NCBI GenBank assembly: GCA_964361435.1
Contig: CAYIAN010000001.1
Span: 1 to 33,319, forward strand
DNA: 33,319 bases
Direction: 5' to 3'
DNA from: GWA2-46-10 sp964361435
GTDB taxonomy: Bacteria > Patescibacteriota > Minisyncoccia > UBA6257 > Colwellbacteraceae
The position numbers and the translations under genes were made by a program. Under the pieces are notes generated by a model. The model was not told the origin of the DNA, made no database searches, and saw nothing but the letters and a program-made list of their open reading frames with translations. Below are positions 7,712 through 16,297 of the stretch, piece after piece. Position 1 is the stretch's first letter. Each line of letters begins with the position of its first letter.

Positions 7712-7941
7712 ATGAACCTATCAAATCCTATTTTCATAATCTCTGGATCTAGTGGAACTGGAGAAAGAACTCTCATTAAAACTCTCTTGGAGCGCCACAG
7801 AGAATTTCAGCTCACTACCTCTGCCACCACCAGAGCGCGTCGCCCATCGGATAAACCAAGCGATTACTACTTTCTGACCGAAGAAGAATTCCAATGGCAG
7901 TCGAGGAGTTGGAAAAAATAATAAGCACCCGTGTTGGCTAA
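7712..7941 (+). pseudogene. gmk: Guanylate kinase remnant with internal deletion and frame change
   Basis: The first 57 or so codons read as the start of guanylate kinase: PIFIISGSSGTGERTLI, then TTSATTRARRPSDKPSDYYFLTEEEF, matching the P-loop, the GMP-site TTR-x-R-P segment and the YFF-x-x-EEF helix. The frame then ends at 7921 after WQSRSWKK. In another frame, 7894-7941 reads MAVEELEKIISTRVG and stops; this resembles the last residues of the family (compare ALTDLKTIIRAER in the E. coli enzyme), and its stop overlaps the ksgA start. About 115-120 middle residues, with the YGT and lid regions, are missing. The P-loop Lys is also changed (GERT for GKST). Most likely a decayed gene; an assembly deletion is the alternative. 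Gmk is normally essential, so another source of the activity is expected elsewhere. Confidence 0.75.
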
Positions 7942-8692
7942 GAAATTTCTAGGGCAGAATTTTCTCAAAGACCACAAAGTTCTTGAGCGTATTGCCGAAG
8001 CTTTAGAGATAAAGGAGGGTGATACTGTAGTGGAAATAGGCCCAGGACACGGAGAGCTCACCAGGAGAATCTTAAAATATTCTCCAAGTAAGCTTATGGC
8101 CATAGAAAAAGACGGTGAACTGATTGAATCTTTCTTGGGCGAATTAATTGATCAATACCCAAATTTAGAGGTTGTCCAAGCAGACGCCCTTAAACAAATT
8201 CCCCAGATAGACTATCCATACAAGTTGGTGGGAAATATCCCCTATTACATCACCGGACACCTATTGCGCATTCTTCAAGGACTCTCTCAAAAACCGTCCC
8301 TGATTGTGTTAACTCTTCAAAAAGAGGTGGCTAATAGGCTTTGTGCGGAGCCTCCCAAAATGAATCTTTTAGCTGCCACTATTCAACTTTGGGCGAAGCC
8401 ACAAATCATTAGATACATATCCAAAAAGTCCTTCAGACCGGCGCCCAAGGTAGATTCAGCTGTTGTTAAAATAACCCCTTTCGGCAATCAAAAAGTACAG
8501 GAGATCAGTGATGAATATTACAAAATAGTAAAGGTTCTTTTTAAACAACCCCGCAAGACTATTCTCAATAATCTACGCTCCCTTGGGGCCACCCCAGAAC
8601 AACTAGAAAAGTTTGGGCTGGATCCAAGACTCCGGCCCCAAAATCTATCTATAGAACAAATCAAAGGGCTTGCCCGTCTATTCACACATTAA
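7931..8692 (+). CDS. ksgA: 16S rRNA (adenine1518/1519-N6)-dimethyltransferase
   Basis: From GTG at 7931 (or TTG at 7934) the 253-residue protein begins LAKKFLGQNFLKD, the standard KsgA/RsmA start. It continues with the SAM-binding motif VVEIGPGHGELTRRIL, the acidic AIEKD residue, VVQADALK, and the catalytic motif IV NIPYYITGHLL, ending with the C-terminal helical domain (FKQPRKTILNNLRSLG). The enzyme dimethylates two adenines in the 3' terminal hairpin of 16S rRNA late in small-subunit assembly. The start overlaps the tail of the guanylate kinase remnant by 8-11 bases, so the two were once translationally coupled. No SD sequence is visible. Confidence 0.95.
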   Translation: MLAKKFLGQNFLKDHKVLERIAEALEIKEGDTVVEIGPGHGELTRRILKYSPSKLMAIEKDGELIESFLGELIDQYPNLEVVQADALKQIPQIDYPYKLVGNIPYYITGHLLRILQGLSQKPSLIVLTLQKEVANRLCAEPPKMNLLAATIQLWAKPQIIRYISKKSFRPAPKVDSAVVKITPFGNQKVQEISDEYYKIVKVLFKQPRKTILNNLRSLGATPEQLEKFGLDPRLRPQNLSIEQIKGLARLFTH

Positions 8693-8707
8693 CCCGTAAA
8701 TAGGGCG

Positions 8708-8713
8708 TATAAT
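8708..8713 (+). promoter_or_regulatory. -10 element before the secretion-like module
   Basis: A perfect TATAAT (within GCGTATAATT) ends 14 bases before the ATG at 8728, in the 35-base gap after ksgA. No good -35 is seen at 16-18 bases. The same GCGTATAATT decamer precedes the VirB4 gene at 12987-12995. Confidence 0.45.
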
Positions 8714-8727
8714 TACATAAATACCCC

Positions 8728-11592
8728 ATGTGGGATTCAAGAAAAAGGAATCTATTCAAAGCCCTAGCGGTGTTGGGTGTTTTTCTCATTGTGGGGGTGG
8801 CAAAAGTTAAGGCTATTGGGATTTTCGCGCTTGGCGGAATCGGTCTCGTGATCTCATCCATTTTTGGCTTAGACCTATTTGGTAATTTTATAGGAGGTTT
8901 GGTAGGCGAGGTCGCCGAAGGAATAGCCGGCTTACTAACCATTGTCATTCAAGTTCTGGGAAATGTTCTCTTCAGTGCCGTAACGGGATTTTTGGAGCTC
9001 TCTATGGAGCTCAATAGCTACATCCAGGACAGTCCTATCGTCCAGGATGGATTCTGGGTTGCGCTGACGGTAGCTAACTTGGGTCTGGTTGTGGGGATAC
9101 TAATCATTGCCATAGCTACTATGGTCAGAGCTGACTGGTTAGTAGAACCAAGAACTTCTATCCCCAAATTCATTGCGGCAGCACTTTTGATAAACTTTGG
9201 ACTTTTTATTGGTACTAACCTGCTCATTAAACCCGTTGATACTATTTCTCGGGTTATTTTTGAGGCGTCTAATATTGGGAGTAATAGTTTTGCGGGGATT
9301 TTCCGACCAAAGTTGGGCATAGACCTCCAGCTTAATGCTCAACTGAATATAGCTGATCTTACTCCAGAAGAGACTCCTTTGGCTGAGGGAATAATAAGTT
9401 ACTTTTTGCTAAGAGAAGATCAGTTAGCTCCAAAAATTGACGCAGAGTTGAGAAGCCGCGAAAAAAAGGAAGCAAATTTTTTTAATACTTCCTATGTGCC
9501 CATTGGGAGAACTCCTGATAATGAAATAATTTATGTTTCTGAGGATGCGCGCCGCGCCGTGAAAGAAGCGATCCTAAGGCATACCGATAAAATGCTTGCC
9601 GCTCATGGTGGGGAAGACCCAGGGGGTCCAGATCCTCTATTTATTGAACCAGGGGTGCTATACTTCGATGAAACATATCTTACCGAGGATGGCTATAAGA
9701 GTTTAATCGAACATGCTCTGGGAGCAGGCGATGCCCCATATAGTTATTACGCCGAGCCTGGCGCCCTAGATGCTCTCGTAACCTCTATTAACAACATTGT
9801 TAAGGGTGAGTTGGGTAAGACCAAAAATTTACCATCAAGCCAAGACCTCACCGGCAATACGGTTTCATCTGATGATACGATCAGTCAAGAAATAGGATTT
9901 GAGTGCACACTCTGGACGGGTACTGATTCTCAAAACTGCAAATATCTATTTAAAGTTGTGGGAAAGGCAATAAAAGAGCCTGAGGGCCTTAAAAAAGCGG
10001 CTGTGGTTCTATCGGAAGTGCTTTTCTATGCCTTGTTTGTTTTCCTCGGCGTATTCACGCTTCTAACGGTAGCTGTTCTCATGTTTATGAGGTACATCGC
10101 GCTCTCGATTTTGCTTATCCTTTTCCCATTTACTTGGTTAGGGTGGATATTCCCCAAAATAAGTGGTTTAGGGAATATATGGAAATCTTGGTGGACTGAA
10201 TTTATGAAATGGCTTTTGTTCGGTCCGATATCCTTATTCTTCGTATACCTCGCCGTTCAAGCTGCCTCATCCAGAGAAAAACTCATTCCCCTTAGTGTAG
10301 ACCGCATCGGAAAAGGGACGCTTGCCACTATCTCCGCGTCTATTGGAGATATGGCTGTGGTAATAGGGCTAATGATTGGAGGTGTAATTGTCGCGAAGAA
10401 AATGGGCGTTAAGGGAGCCGGTTTGTTCTACGGCGGGTTAACTAAGATGCGTAACAAGGTTGGTGCTCTAGCAAAGCGGGGAGCTCTAATGCCATTTAGC
10501 CCAATTGCTAAAAGATACAAATGGGGCAAAGAGAATATAAAAAGTGCTGCACGTGCTGGCTGGGCGGGTTGGAGAACTAGCGGAGATAGAACTAAAGGCG
10601 GTAGAAACCTACTGGATGCACTAGCTTCTTCTTCTAATCCATTAATGGCGGCGTGGGGCAGAAATAGACAAGGAAGGGCAGCTCGCGCAGAAGAGATTTT
10701 GCGAAAACACGACGAACGTAAGTTTATGTACAGAGATGAAGAGGGTAAACTCCAGCACACGCCTGGTGGGCAAAGAAGATCCCAGATGCTAAAGGGATTA
10801 AATGAAAAGGCTCTAAAGGAAAAGGCACGTTATGGGAAGACATCCGTAGGCACTCTAAGAGACATGGCTGCCCTGGCACAATCTTTACACGACGCCGGTT
10901 ATGATTGGGAAGCGCCATTTATGGAGTCAGCAGCAATACTTAGCGAAAATGGATATTACCTAGGGGGTGGTCTCCAGCAAATGGAGAATGAATTGAATGA
11001 AACTGGATTGGCTCCTACGGCCATGCAAGCCATAGCCAGGGGAGCAAGTCACGCCGATATCGTTACAGCTATGGACGATGAGTTTAGTAAGATAGGCACC
11101 CTCAAGACAGATCCTAAACTACTCCAAGATAAACCTCTTTTTGGCATGGATTCATATCAATGGGCATCGTATCAGGCTGCATACCTAGAATATATAACAA
11201 AGCATAGACCATCTGACCTAACAAAAACCGTTAATGCCGCGTCTGCCAACACTAGGATGAAGTTACAGGGCATTGCACAACAAGAGTTAGGGAGGTTTGA
11301 GACAAGCATTATGGGTGGGGGGTTTACTTTGGCTGGGGCTCCTATTCCGCTCGCTGATGTTCCCATTCCGACTACATCGGGTAGCATTCGATGGGGAGAC
11401 GCTGGCCCCCAACAGAAAGTAAAGTTTATGCAGGATGAGATAAATAATGGAACCCTAATGGGGCAACACATACAAAGGCTTATTGGTCAACAAGGAGTTA
11501 ATATGCCTATTAACGCTATATTAGACACGCTGGTAGGGCTTGATAGGGCAGCCCGCGCCGGTCTTGGATCATGGTTTATACCAACCCCATAA
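8728..11592 (+). CDS. Large VirB6/TrbL-like polytopic membrane protein
   Basis: This 954-residue protein has an N-terminal block of hydrophobic segments (about residues 10-185, including VANLGLVVGILIIAIATMV and FIAAALLINFGLFIGTNLLI), a soluble region (about 190-410) with two close cysteines (CTLWTGTDSQNC), a second membrane block (about 425-560: VLFYALFVFLGVFTLLTVAVL, MKWLLFGPISLFFVYLAVQA, MAVVIGLMIGGVIVA), and a basic then mixed soluble C-terminal part of about 380 residues. The central membrane block resembles the VirB6/TrbL inner-membrane channel of type IV secretion systems, and similar large proteins precede PrgI and VirB4 genes in CPR genomes. The family call is by architecture and context. 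The C-terminal part was not recognised. It starts the plus-strand module; a -10 box lies 14 bases upstream. Confidence 0.7.
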   Translation: MWDSRKRNLFKALAVLGVFLIVGVAKVKAIGIFALGGIGLVISSIFGLDLFGNFIGGLVGEVAEGIAGLLTIVIQVLGNVLFSAVTGFLELSMELNSYIQDSPIVQDGFWVALTVANLGLVVGILIIAIATMVRADWLVEPRTSIPKFIAAALLINFGLFIGTNLLIKPVDTISRVIFEASNIGSNSFAGIFRPKLGIDLQLNAQLNIADLTPEETPLAEGIISYFLLREDQLAPKIDAELRSREKKEANFFNTSYVPIGRTPDNEIIYVSEDARRAVKEAILRHTDKMLAAHGGEDPGGPDPLFIEPGVLYFDETYLTEDGYKSLIEHALGAGDAPYSYYAEPGALDALVTSINNIVKGELGKTKNLPSSQDLTGNTVSSDDTISQEIGFECTLWTGTDSQNCKYLFKVVGKAIKEPEGLKKAAVVLSEVLFYALFVFLGVFTLLTVAVLMFMRYIALSILLILFPFTWLGWIFPKISGLGNIWKSWWTEFMKWLLFGPISLFFVYLAVQAASSREKLIPLSVDRIGKGTLATISASIGDMAVVIGLMIGGVIVAKKMGVKGAGLFYGGLTKMRNKVGALAKRGALMPFSPIAKRYKWGKENIKSAARAGWAGWRTSGDRTKGGRNLLDALASSSNPLMAAWGRNRQGRAARAEEILRKHDERKFMYRDEEGKLQHTPGGQRRSQMLKGLNEKALKEKARYGKTSVGTLRDMAALAQSLHDAGYDWEAPFMESAAILSENGYYLGGGLQQMENELNETGLAPTAMQAIARGASHADIVTAMDDEFSKIGTLKTDPKLLQDKPLFGMDSYQWASYQAAYLEYITKHRPSDLTKTVNAASANTRMKLQGIAQQELGRFETSIMGGGFTLAGAPIPLADVPIPTTSGSIRWGDAGPQQKVKFMQDEINNGTLMGQHIQRLIGQQGVNMPINAILDTLVGLDRAARAGLGSWFIPTP

Positions 11593-11611
11593 ATTATCTT
11601 TGATTAACAAA

Positions 11612-12439
11612 ATGTTCGATAACGAAAAAATAAGTAGGAGAATGGACTCCATGACGGACATTATTAAGGATGCTTTTTTCTCTGAAGATAACCGACAACT
11701 TGTGATTTCTATTTGTGGAGATTACCACCTAAGTGACGAGCGCACTGCTGGTGTCGGGAGAAGTTTGGGATATCTTCTTTTAGGACTTATTTTCCCAAAA
11801 GATCTTCCATCTCAAATAGTCAAAGAAGCTAATATAGATCCCAGAATCGCCGCAGAGATAGCACAGGAGATAGATCACAAAATAATATTGCCTCCCTTAG
11901 CTATAGAATTAAACAAAGTCTACGGCTTCAAATTGGATATTGTAGACGTACCAAGGATGGTTCTCCAAACACAAGTCGAGCGGGTTACTGCCCCGACTAT
12001 CACCGAGGCAGAGCAAGTAACGCAAGTTGAACCTCCCCATCAAGACATTGCAACCGTACCTATTAAGTCCGTACCGGATCAAACTCAAGTAGCCCCTCTT
12101 GTTATGCACAAGCGTGTCTCCTCGGAACCTACCCCCATTCAAACGGGTGGTGGATATCCCAATGGTTTGGTGCGCCCCAGTTTTTATACTCCGGAAACTA
12201 GTAACCCCAATGTGGACGAATCTACTCCCGTAGCACGCCTCGAGATAGGGATTAATACTCCGAACGAAGAACCCCAGACCACTCGCGTGGGGAAAGAAAA
12301 AGCGCAGGTTGTCCACTACAGCGCCCCCGAAGTCGCTCCGGACCCATTCTCCGGGACACCAAAACCAACTTCCAAAGCAGAACCCAAGAAGAACATTAAC
12401 CCAGATAATGTGGTCAACCTAAAAGATTTGCCTCAATAA
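11612..12439 (+). CDS. Helical protein with long disordered tail, in secretion-like module
   Basis: From the ATG at 11612 the protein has 275 residues. The first 115 or so are helical, with LGYLLLGLIFPKDLPSQIVKEANIDPRIAAEIAQEIDHKI... split by short loops; this repeats a pattern often seen in CPR proteins next to PrgI and VirB4 genes, where an Ile-rich segment is followed by a helix ending in an I(I/F)xP turn. The rest (about 130-275) is rich in Pro, Thr, Val, Gln and Glu and looks disordered. No catalytic motif is seen and no function is assigned. An upstream in-frame ATG at 11540 overlaps the preceding gene and is less likely. The stop overlaps the next ATG as TAATG, which points to coupled translation with the PrgI protein. 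Confidence 0.65.
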   Translation: MFDNEKISRRMDSMTDIIKDAFFSEDNRQLVISICGDYHLSDERTAGVGRSLGYLLLGLIFPKDLPSQIVKEANIDPRIAAEIAQEIDHKIILPPLAIELNKVYGFKLDIVDVPRMVLQTQVERVTAPTITEAEQVTQVEPPHQDIATVPIKSVPDQTQVAPLVMHKRVSSEPTPIQTGGGYPNGLVRPSFYTPETSNPNVDESTPVARLEIGINTPNEEPQTTRVGKEKAQVVHYSAPEVAPDPFSGTPKPTSKAEPKKNINPDNVVNLKDLPQ

Positions 12440-12978
12440 TGCAGTTTCAAGTCCCTCAATTTATAGAAACTGAAGATAAGGTAGTTGGTCCCTTGAGCCT
12501 CCGTCAATTTGCATACATTGGAACAACTGTAGGCATATCCGCCATACTTCTTTTCGTATCAGAGTTGTGGTTCTGGGCCATTATGTCCATACCAATAATA
12601 GGAGCTGGTGGGGTATTGGCCTTTGGGAAAGTGAATGGCCGACCAATCTCCATATTCATAAAAGCGCTCTTTCAAAGTATCTGGGCTCCGAGCGTGTATA
12701 TCTTCCGCCCCAAGGAGCAGGCAAAACCCATCCCCCTCGGGAAGATCAAAACCGTTGAGCCCAAACCCCCAAAGGGTTCCTCTTTGCCCAAACCGGATTT
12801 CAAGGGAATTAAAAACCTATGGCAGCAGATCAATACATCCAAAAATGCCATTCCCAAAAGAGAAAAGGCCCTCCCGGCTCGAGCTCAAAGTTTTTCCCAG
12901 TTCAAAGAAAGGTTTGAGGCTGTACGCCAAATCACCGGGGAACGTGAGGTGGCAAGGCGCATAGATTACAGATCATAA
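12439..12978 (+). CDS. PrgI family membrane protein
   Basis: This 179-residue protein begins MQFQVPQFIETEDKVVGPLS, followed by LRQFAYIGTTVGISAIL, two adjacent membrane helices (about residues 32-66) and KVNGRPISIFIKALFQ near residue 75. This is the standard layout of PrgI family proteins, small inner-membrane subunits encoded next to VirB4 in conjugation modules of Gram-positive bacteria and in CPR genomes. The C-terminal 95 residues are basic, rich in Pro and Lys, and probably cytoplasmic. Position between the helical protein and VirB4 supports the call. Confidence 0.88.
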   Translation: MQFQVPQFIETEDKVVGPLSLRQFAYIGTTVGISAILLFVSELWFWAIMSIPIIGAGGVLAFGKVNGRPISIFIKALFQSIWAPSVYIFRPKEQAKPIPLGKIKTVEPKPPKGSSLPKPDFKGIKNLWQQINTSKNAIPKREKALPARAQSFSQFKERFEAVRQITGEREVARRIDYRS

Positions 12979-12994
12979 AGGCTTAGCGTATAAT
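12965..12994 (+). promoter_or_regulatory. Promoter before the VirB4 gene
   Basis: ATTACA (12965-12970), 18 bases, then TATAAT (12989-12994). The -10 box ends 9 bases before the ATG at 13004, giving a leader of about 2 bases. It lies across the end of the PrgI gene, so the VirB4 gene can be made apart from the upstream genes. The -35 matches 4 of 6 consensus bases. Confidence 0.5.
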
Positions 12995-13003
12995 TCATGT
13001 AAT

Positions 13004-15391
13004 ATGGCTGACCCCACTGGAGGACGTACACAAGATCTAATCCCCATAAAAACTATCCGCAATGGGATCGTATATCTCAAGGATGGTTCTTTGCGAAAGG
13101 TTATATTGGTAGATGGGACGAATTTTGACCTGAAATCGGAGGAGGAACAAGAGCTTATAATCAACGGTTACCGGGATCTACTCAATGCATTGGACTTTTC
13201 GCTCCAAATTCATGTTCACTCCAGAAAACTGAACGTGGAGGCATATCTGGAGAATCTCGCTAGCCATTTAGACAATGAGGATAATCCTCTAGTTAGGACT
13301 CAGATTGAAGAATACGTTAAGTTTGTTGATTCTTTCGTGGAAGAAAGCGCCATCGTGGCCAAGAGTTTTTTCGTAGTTGTACCGTATAATCCAACCGGAT
13401 TACCTAGCGCAGAAGATGCTGTCTCCTTCGTAGATAAACTTTTCAGAAAAAATAAGAAGGGCCCTTCTCCGCAACTAAACGAAGAGCTCGTTGGCGAAGA
13501 ACAAACTCACTCTGCTTACATTGAACAACTTCACCAGAGAGTAGAGCAAATTTTATCTAGCCTTCACAAAATCGGCTTAAGAGCCATCCCCTTAGAAGAT
13601 CCGGAACTGCTTGAACTTTTCTTTAACACATATAATCCCACAACTGTTGAAACCCGAGGCAAGGAAGTTGGGCAGAAGGGTGCAAAAGGAGCAGAGGGGG
13701 TAGACGAGCTTATCGCTCCATCGTCCCTGGAAGTTAAGCCGAGCTATTTGAAAATTGGCGAGAAGTATACAAAAACTCTATTTGTTTTTAACTACCCCCG
13801 TTACCTGACGACTGGCTGGCTTGCGCCCATCGTGAATCTTCCCGAAACAATGGACGTTTCTATGTTCATCCACCCCACAGATACTGGAGTCGTATTGCGC
13901 AACCTCCGCAAAAAAGTGGCTCAGATAGAGTCCCAAATTACGGATAACGCCCAAAGGGGGCTGGTACGCGATCCCTCTTTGGAAACCGCGCTAGCTGATG
14001 CAGAAAGTCTGCGCGATGGTCTTCTCCAATCGCAGGAAAGGTTTTTCGATACGGCTATATACATCACAATTTATGCAGATTCCGAGAAAGAGCTTGATCG
14101 TTTGGAAGCAGACATTATTAATACCCTGGATACAAAATTGATTAACGTCCGATCTGCTCAGTTTGAACACTTAAAAGGATTTGATTCGACCATGCCCATA
14201 GCCAAAGATTCTCTCGGCATCCATTCTCCTCTTAACTCAGGACCTGTTTCCTCCGCTTTTCCGTTTGTATCGTCCAGCCTGACCTCGGATGAGGGAGTGA
14301 TGCATGGGATCAATCTTCACAATAATTCTTTAATTATCTTTGACCGCTTCTCCCTGGAAAATGCAAATATGACTATCTTCGCTAAGGCCGGTTCTGGCAA
14401 GTCGTATGCGGCCAAGTTAGATATTCTCCGCAGCCTTATGCTCGGAACGGAAATTATAGTAATTGACCCGGAGGATGAATATATCCGCCTAGCCGAAGAG
14501 GTGGGTGGGGCAGTCTTTAAAATCTCTCTGGATTCGAGCAGCCACATTAATCCCTTTGATATTCCCATTATTCCCGAGGGGGAAAGCCCCAATGAGGTTC
14601 TGAAAAGTCATATAGTTAACTTAACTGGGCTGGTAAAGCTTATGTTGGGAAAAGTTACCCCGGAAGAAGAATCTCTTTTAGACCAAGCCATTACTCAAAC
14701 ATACGCTTCCAGAGACATAATCGCCGGACAAGATTTTTCCAAGAAAACTCCCCCTCTGCTTGAAGACTTGGAGTCGGTGCTCCGTGATACCGACGGCGCC
14801 AAAGGAATGGCTGAACGATTGTATCGGTTTACCAAAGGCAGTTACGCCGGCTTCACTAACCAGCCGACTAATGTAAATATAGAAAATCGCATTATTGTCT
14901 TTTCTATCAGGGATCTGGAAGAAGAGTTGCGCCCCATCGCCATGTATATCATTTTAAACTTCATCTGGAGCCTTATTCGGGCTGAACTAAAGAAACGCAT
15001 GATGGTTATTGATGAGGCTTGGCTGCTGATGAAAAATGAAGACAGTGCCTCTTTTCTGTACGGGTTAGCCAAGCGAGCGCGCAAATACTATCTCGGAATA
15101 ACCACCATCACCCAGGACGTAGAGGATTTCTTGGGATCGCCCTACGGCAGACCCATCATCACCAACTCTTCATTACAGCTTCTCCTTAAACAATCGCCCG
15201 CTGCTATAGACTTGGTGGGCAAGGCATTTGATCTCACTAATGTGGAACGTAGCTATCTCCTGGAGGCGGATGTGGGGCAGGGGCTCTTTATAGCCGGGTT
15301 AAAACGCGTGGCCATTAGGATAGTTCCCTCTTTCTTTGAGAATAAGCTAATTACAACCAATCCCGAAGAGCTCCTAGCGGAGAAAGGCTAG
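13004..15391 (+). CDS. VirB4/TraC-like type IV secretion ATPase
   Basis: This 795-residue protein has an N-terminal CagE/TrbE/VirB domain (about residues 1-400), then the ATPase domain with Walker A AKAGSGKSYAAKLDIL (about residues 459-474), the acidic VIDPEDEY strand, Walker B MMVIDEAWLLM (about 666-676) and the GITTITQDVEDFL segment followed by NSSLQLLLKQS. VirB4 ATPases power assembly or substrate movement in type IV secretion. No VirD4 coupling protein, relaxase or VirB8/9/10 homologue is in the window, so an ordinary conjugation system is not shown; in CPR the set is thought to serve DNA or protein transport across a single membrane. It has its own possible promoter and is followed 1 base after its stop by the next ATG. 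Confidence 0.92.
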   Translation: MADPTGGRTQDLIPIKTIRNGIVYLKDGSLRKVILVDGTNFDLKSEEEQELIINGYRDLLNALDFSLQIHVHSRKLNVEAYLENLASHLDNEDNPLVRTQIEEYVKFVDSFVEESAIVAKSFFVVVPYNPTGLPSAEDAVSFVDKLFRKNKKGPSPQLNEELVGEEQTHSAYIEQLHQRVEQILSSLHKIGLRAIPLEDPELLELFFNTYNPTTVETRGKEVGQKGAKGAEGVDELIAPSSLEVKPSYLKIGEKYTKTLFVFNYPRYLTTGWLAPIVNLPETMDVSMFIHPTDTGVVLRNLRKKVAQIESQITDNAQRGLVRDPSLETALADAESLRDGLLQSQERFFDTAIYITIYADSEKELDRLEADIINTLDTKLINVRSAQFEHLKGFDSTMPIAKDSLGIHSPLNSGPVSSAFPFVSSSLTSDEGVMHGINLHNNSLIIFDRFSLENANMTIFAKAGSGKSYAAKLDILRSLMLGTEIIVIDPEDEYIRLAEEVGGAVFKISLDSSSHINPFDIPIIPEGESPNEVLKSHIVNLTGLVKLMLGKVTPEEESLLDQAITQTYASRDIIAGQDFSKKTPPLLEDLESVLRDTDGAKGMAERLYRFTKGSYAGFTNQPTNVNIENRIIVFSIRDLEEELRPIAMYIILNFIWSLIRAELKKRMMVIDEAWLLMKNEDSASFLYGLAKRARKYYLGITTITQDVEDFLGSPYGRPIITNSSLQLLLKQSPAAIDLVGKAFDLTNVERSYLLEADVGQGLFIAGLKRVAIRIVPSFFENKLITTNPEELLAEKG

Positions 15392-15392
15392 T

Positions 15393-15866
15393 ATGGGGGA
15401 CGGCGAGAAACCAATATCTATAGGCGAGGCTACTTTCATTGTTCTTTTGGTTTTACCAAGTGACATTTTGGAGATGGTTACTGGTCCTCTTTTGTTTTTG
15501 GGTCCTCTTTTTATATTTTTCGATATGGTTGTATGGTTTGGGGTTACCGTATGGATAACCATGAAGGGGGTTCATGTTCCAAAGTCCCTAGCTAAGTGGG
15601 GGGTGGCCAACCTCATTGAGCTCATCCCCATTGTGGAAATAGCGCCCATTAGAACTATTAACTTAATACTGTTAATACGCAAAGCCAATGCCTCCGCCGG
15701 GACTTCCCCACAAGGGAGCGTTGAGGGGGAAGAAGAGGAGGAGGAAGATGAGGGGGCGAATGATGACTTCGAACTTTGGGAGGAAGAGTTGGGGGTTACC
15801 CCGCCCGATAATGAAAGTGAAGGGGGTGCTGAAGAAAACGAAGAGTCGCTAGAGAGCGTCTCCTAA
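15393..15866 (+). CDS. Small membrane protein with acidic tail, end of secretion-like module
   Basis: This 157-residue protein is not recognised. The first 98 residues hold hydrophobic segments (ATFIVLLVLPSDILEMV, FLGPLFIFFDMVVWFGVTVWI, ANLIELIPIVEIAPIRTINLILLI), and the remaining 60 are strongly acidic (EGEEEEEEDEGANDDFELWEEE). The layout suggests two or three membrane helices with a charged tail on one side. Its ATG lies 1 base after the VirB4 stop, so it is part of that module; a small accessory membrane subunit is the natural guess. Its stop overlaps the stop of the opposing jag gene (CTAA, 4 bases). Confidence 0.7.
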   Translation: MGDGEKPISIGEATFIVLLVLPSDILEMVTGPLLFLGPLFIFFDMVVWFGVTVWITMKGVHVPKSLAKWGVANLIELIPIVEIAPIRTINLILLIRKANASAGTSPQGSVEGEEEEEEDEGANDDFELWEEELGVTPPDNESEGGAEENEESLESVS

Positions 15867-16297
15867 AAGTCGGTGGGTCTCACCACCACGTGCCTTTCTC
15901 TATCTTCTCCGTCGCTTTCCGTCTCGACGTCTGGACGCATAGACAGTTCGGTGTGTACGATTCTGCGTTCATAAGCATTCATTGACGGCAACGGCACCCG
16001 CTCTTTGGTGGCCACCGCCTTCCTCGCAGCCACTCTGGCTAATTTAATAATCAAAGATTCTCTATCTTTTCGATAGTCGTTTATGTCGACTAACACGTGA
16101 TCTCCGCCTTCTTTGCGGGCAATCTGACGGGCTAGGTGAGTTAACGAATCCACTAACTCAGGGATTCTCCCCTGAGAAATGCTTTTGTCTTTTATAGAGA
16201 TCGATATGCGATTTTCCTCTTGGATTATCTCAACTTTTAGTTCATCAAAGCCTATCCAATCAAATATTTCCCTTATTTTCTCCCTGGCTTTTTCCAT
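15863..16297 (-). CDS. jag: KhpB/Jag RNA-binding protein (KH plus R3H)
   Basis: This 144-residue protein has a KH-like N-terminal part (about residues 1-75) and a clear R3H domain: VDINDYRKDRESLIIKLARVAARKA, followed by MNAYERRIVHTELSMRPDV and a basic C-terminus (GEDRERHVVVRP). The N-terminal Jag domain of longer homologues is absent, as is common in small versions. The protein binds RNA in the cytoplasm and, with KhpA, affects cell division and small RNA levels in Firmicutes. The start overlaps the end of yidC by 38 bases; the rpmH-rnpA-yidC-jag order is the classical one beside dnaA. Confidence 0.92.
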   Translation of the reverse strand: MEKAREKIREIFDWIGFDELKVEIIQEENRISISIKDKSISQGRIPELVDSLTHLARQIARKEGGDHVLVDINDYRKDRESLIIKLARVAARKAVATKERVPLPSMNAYERRIVHTELSMRPDVETESDGEDRERHVVVRPTDF

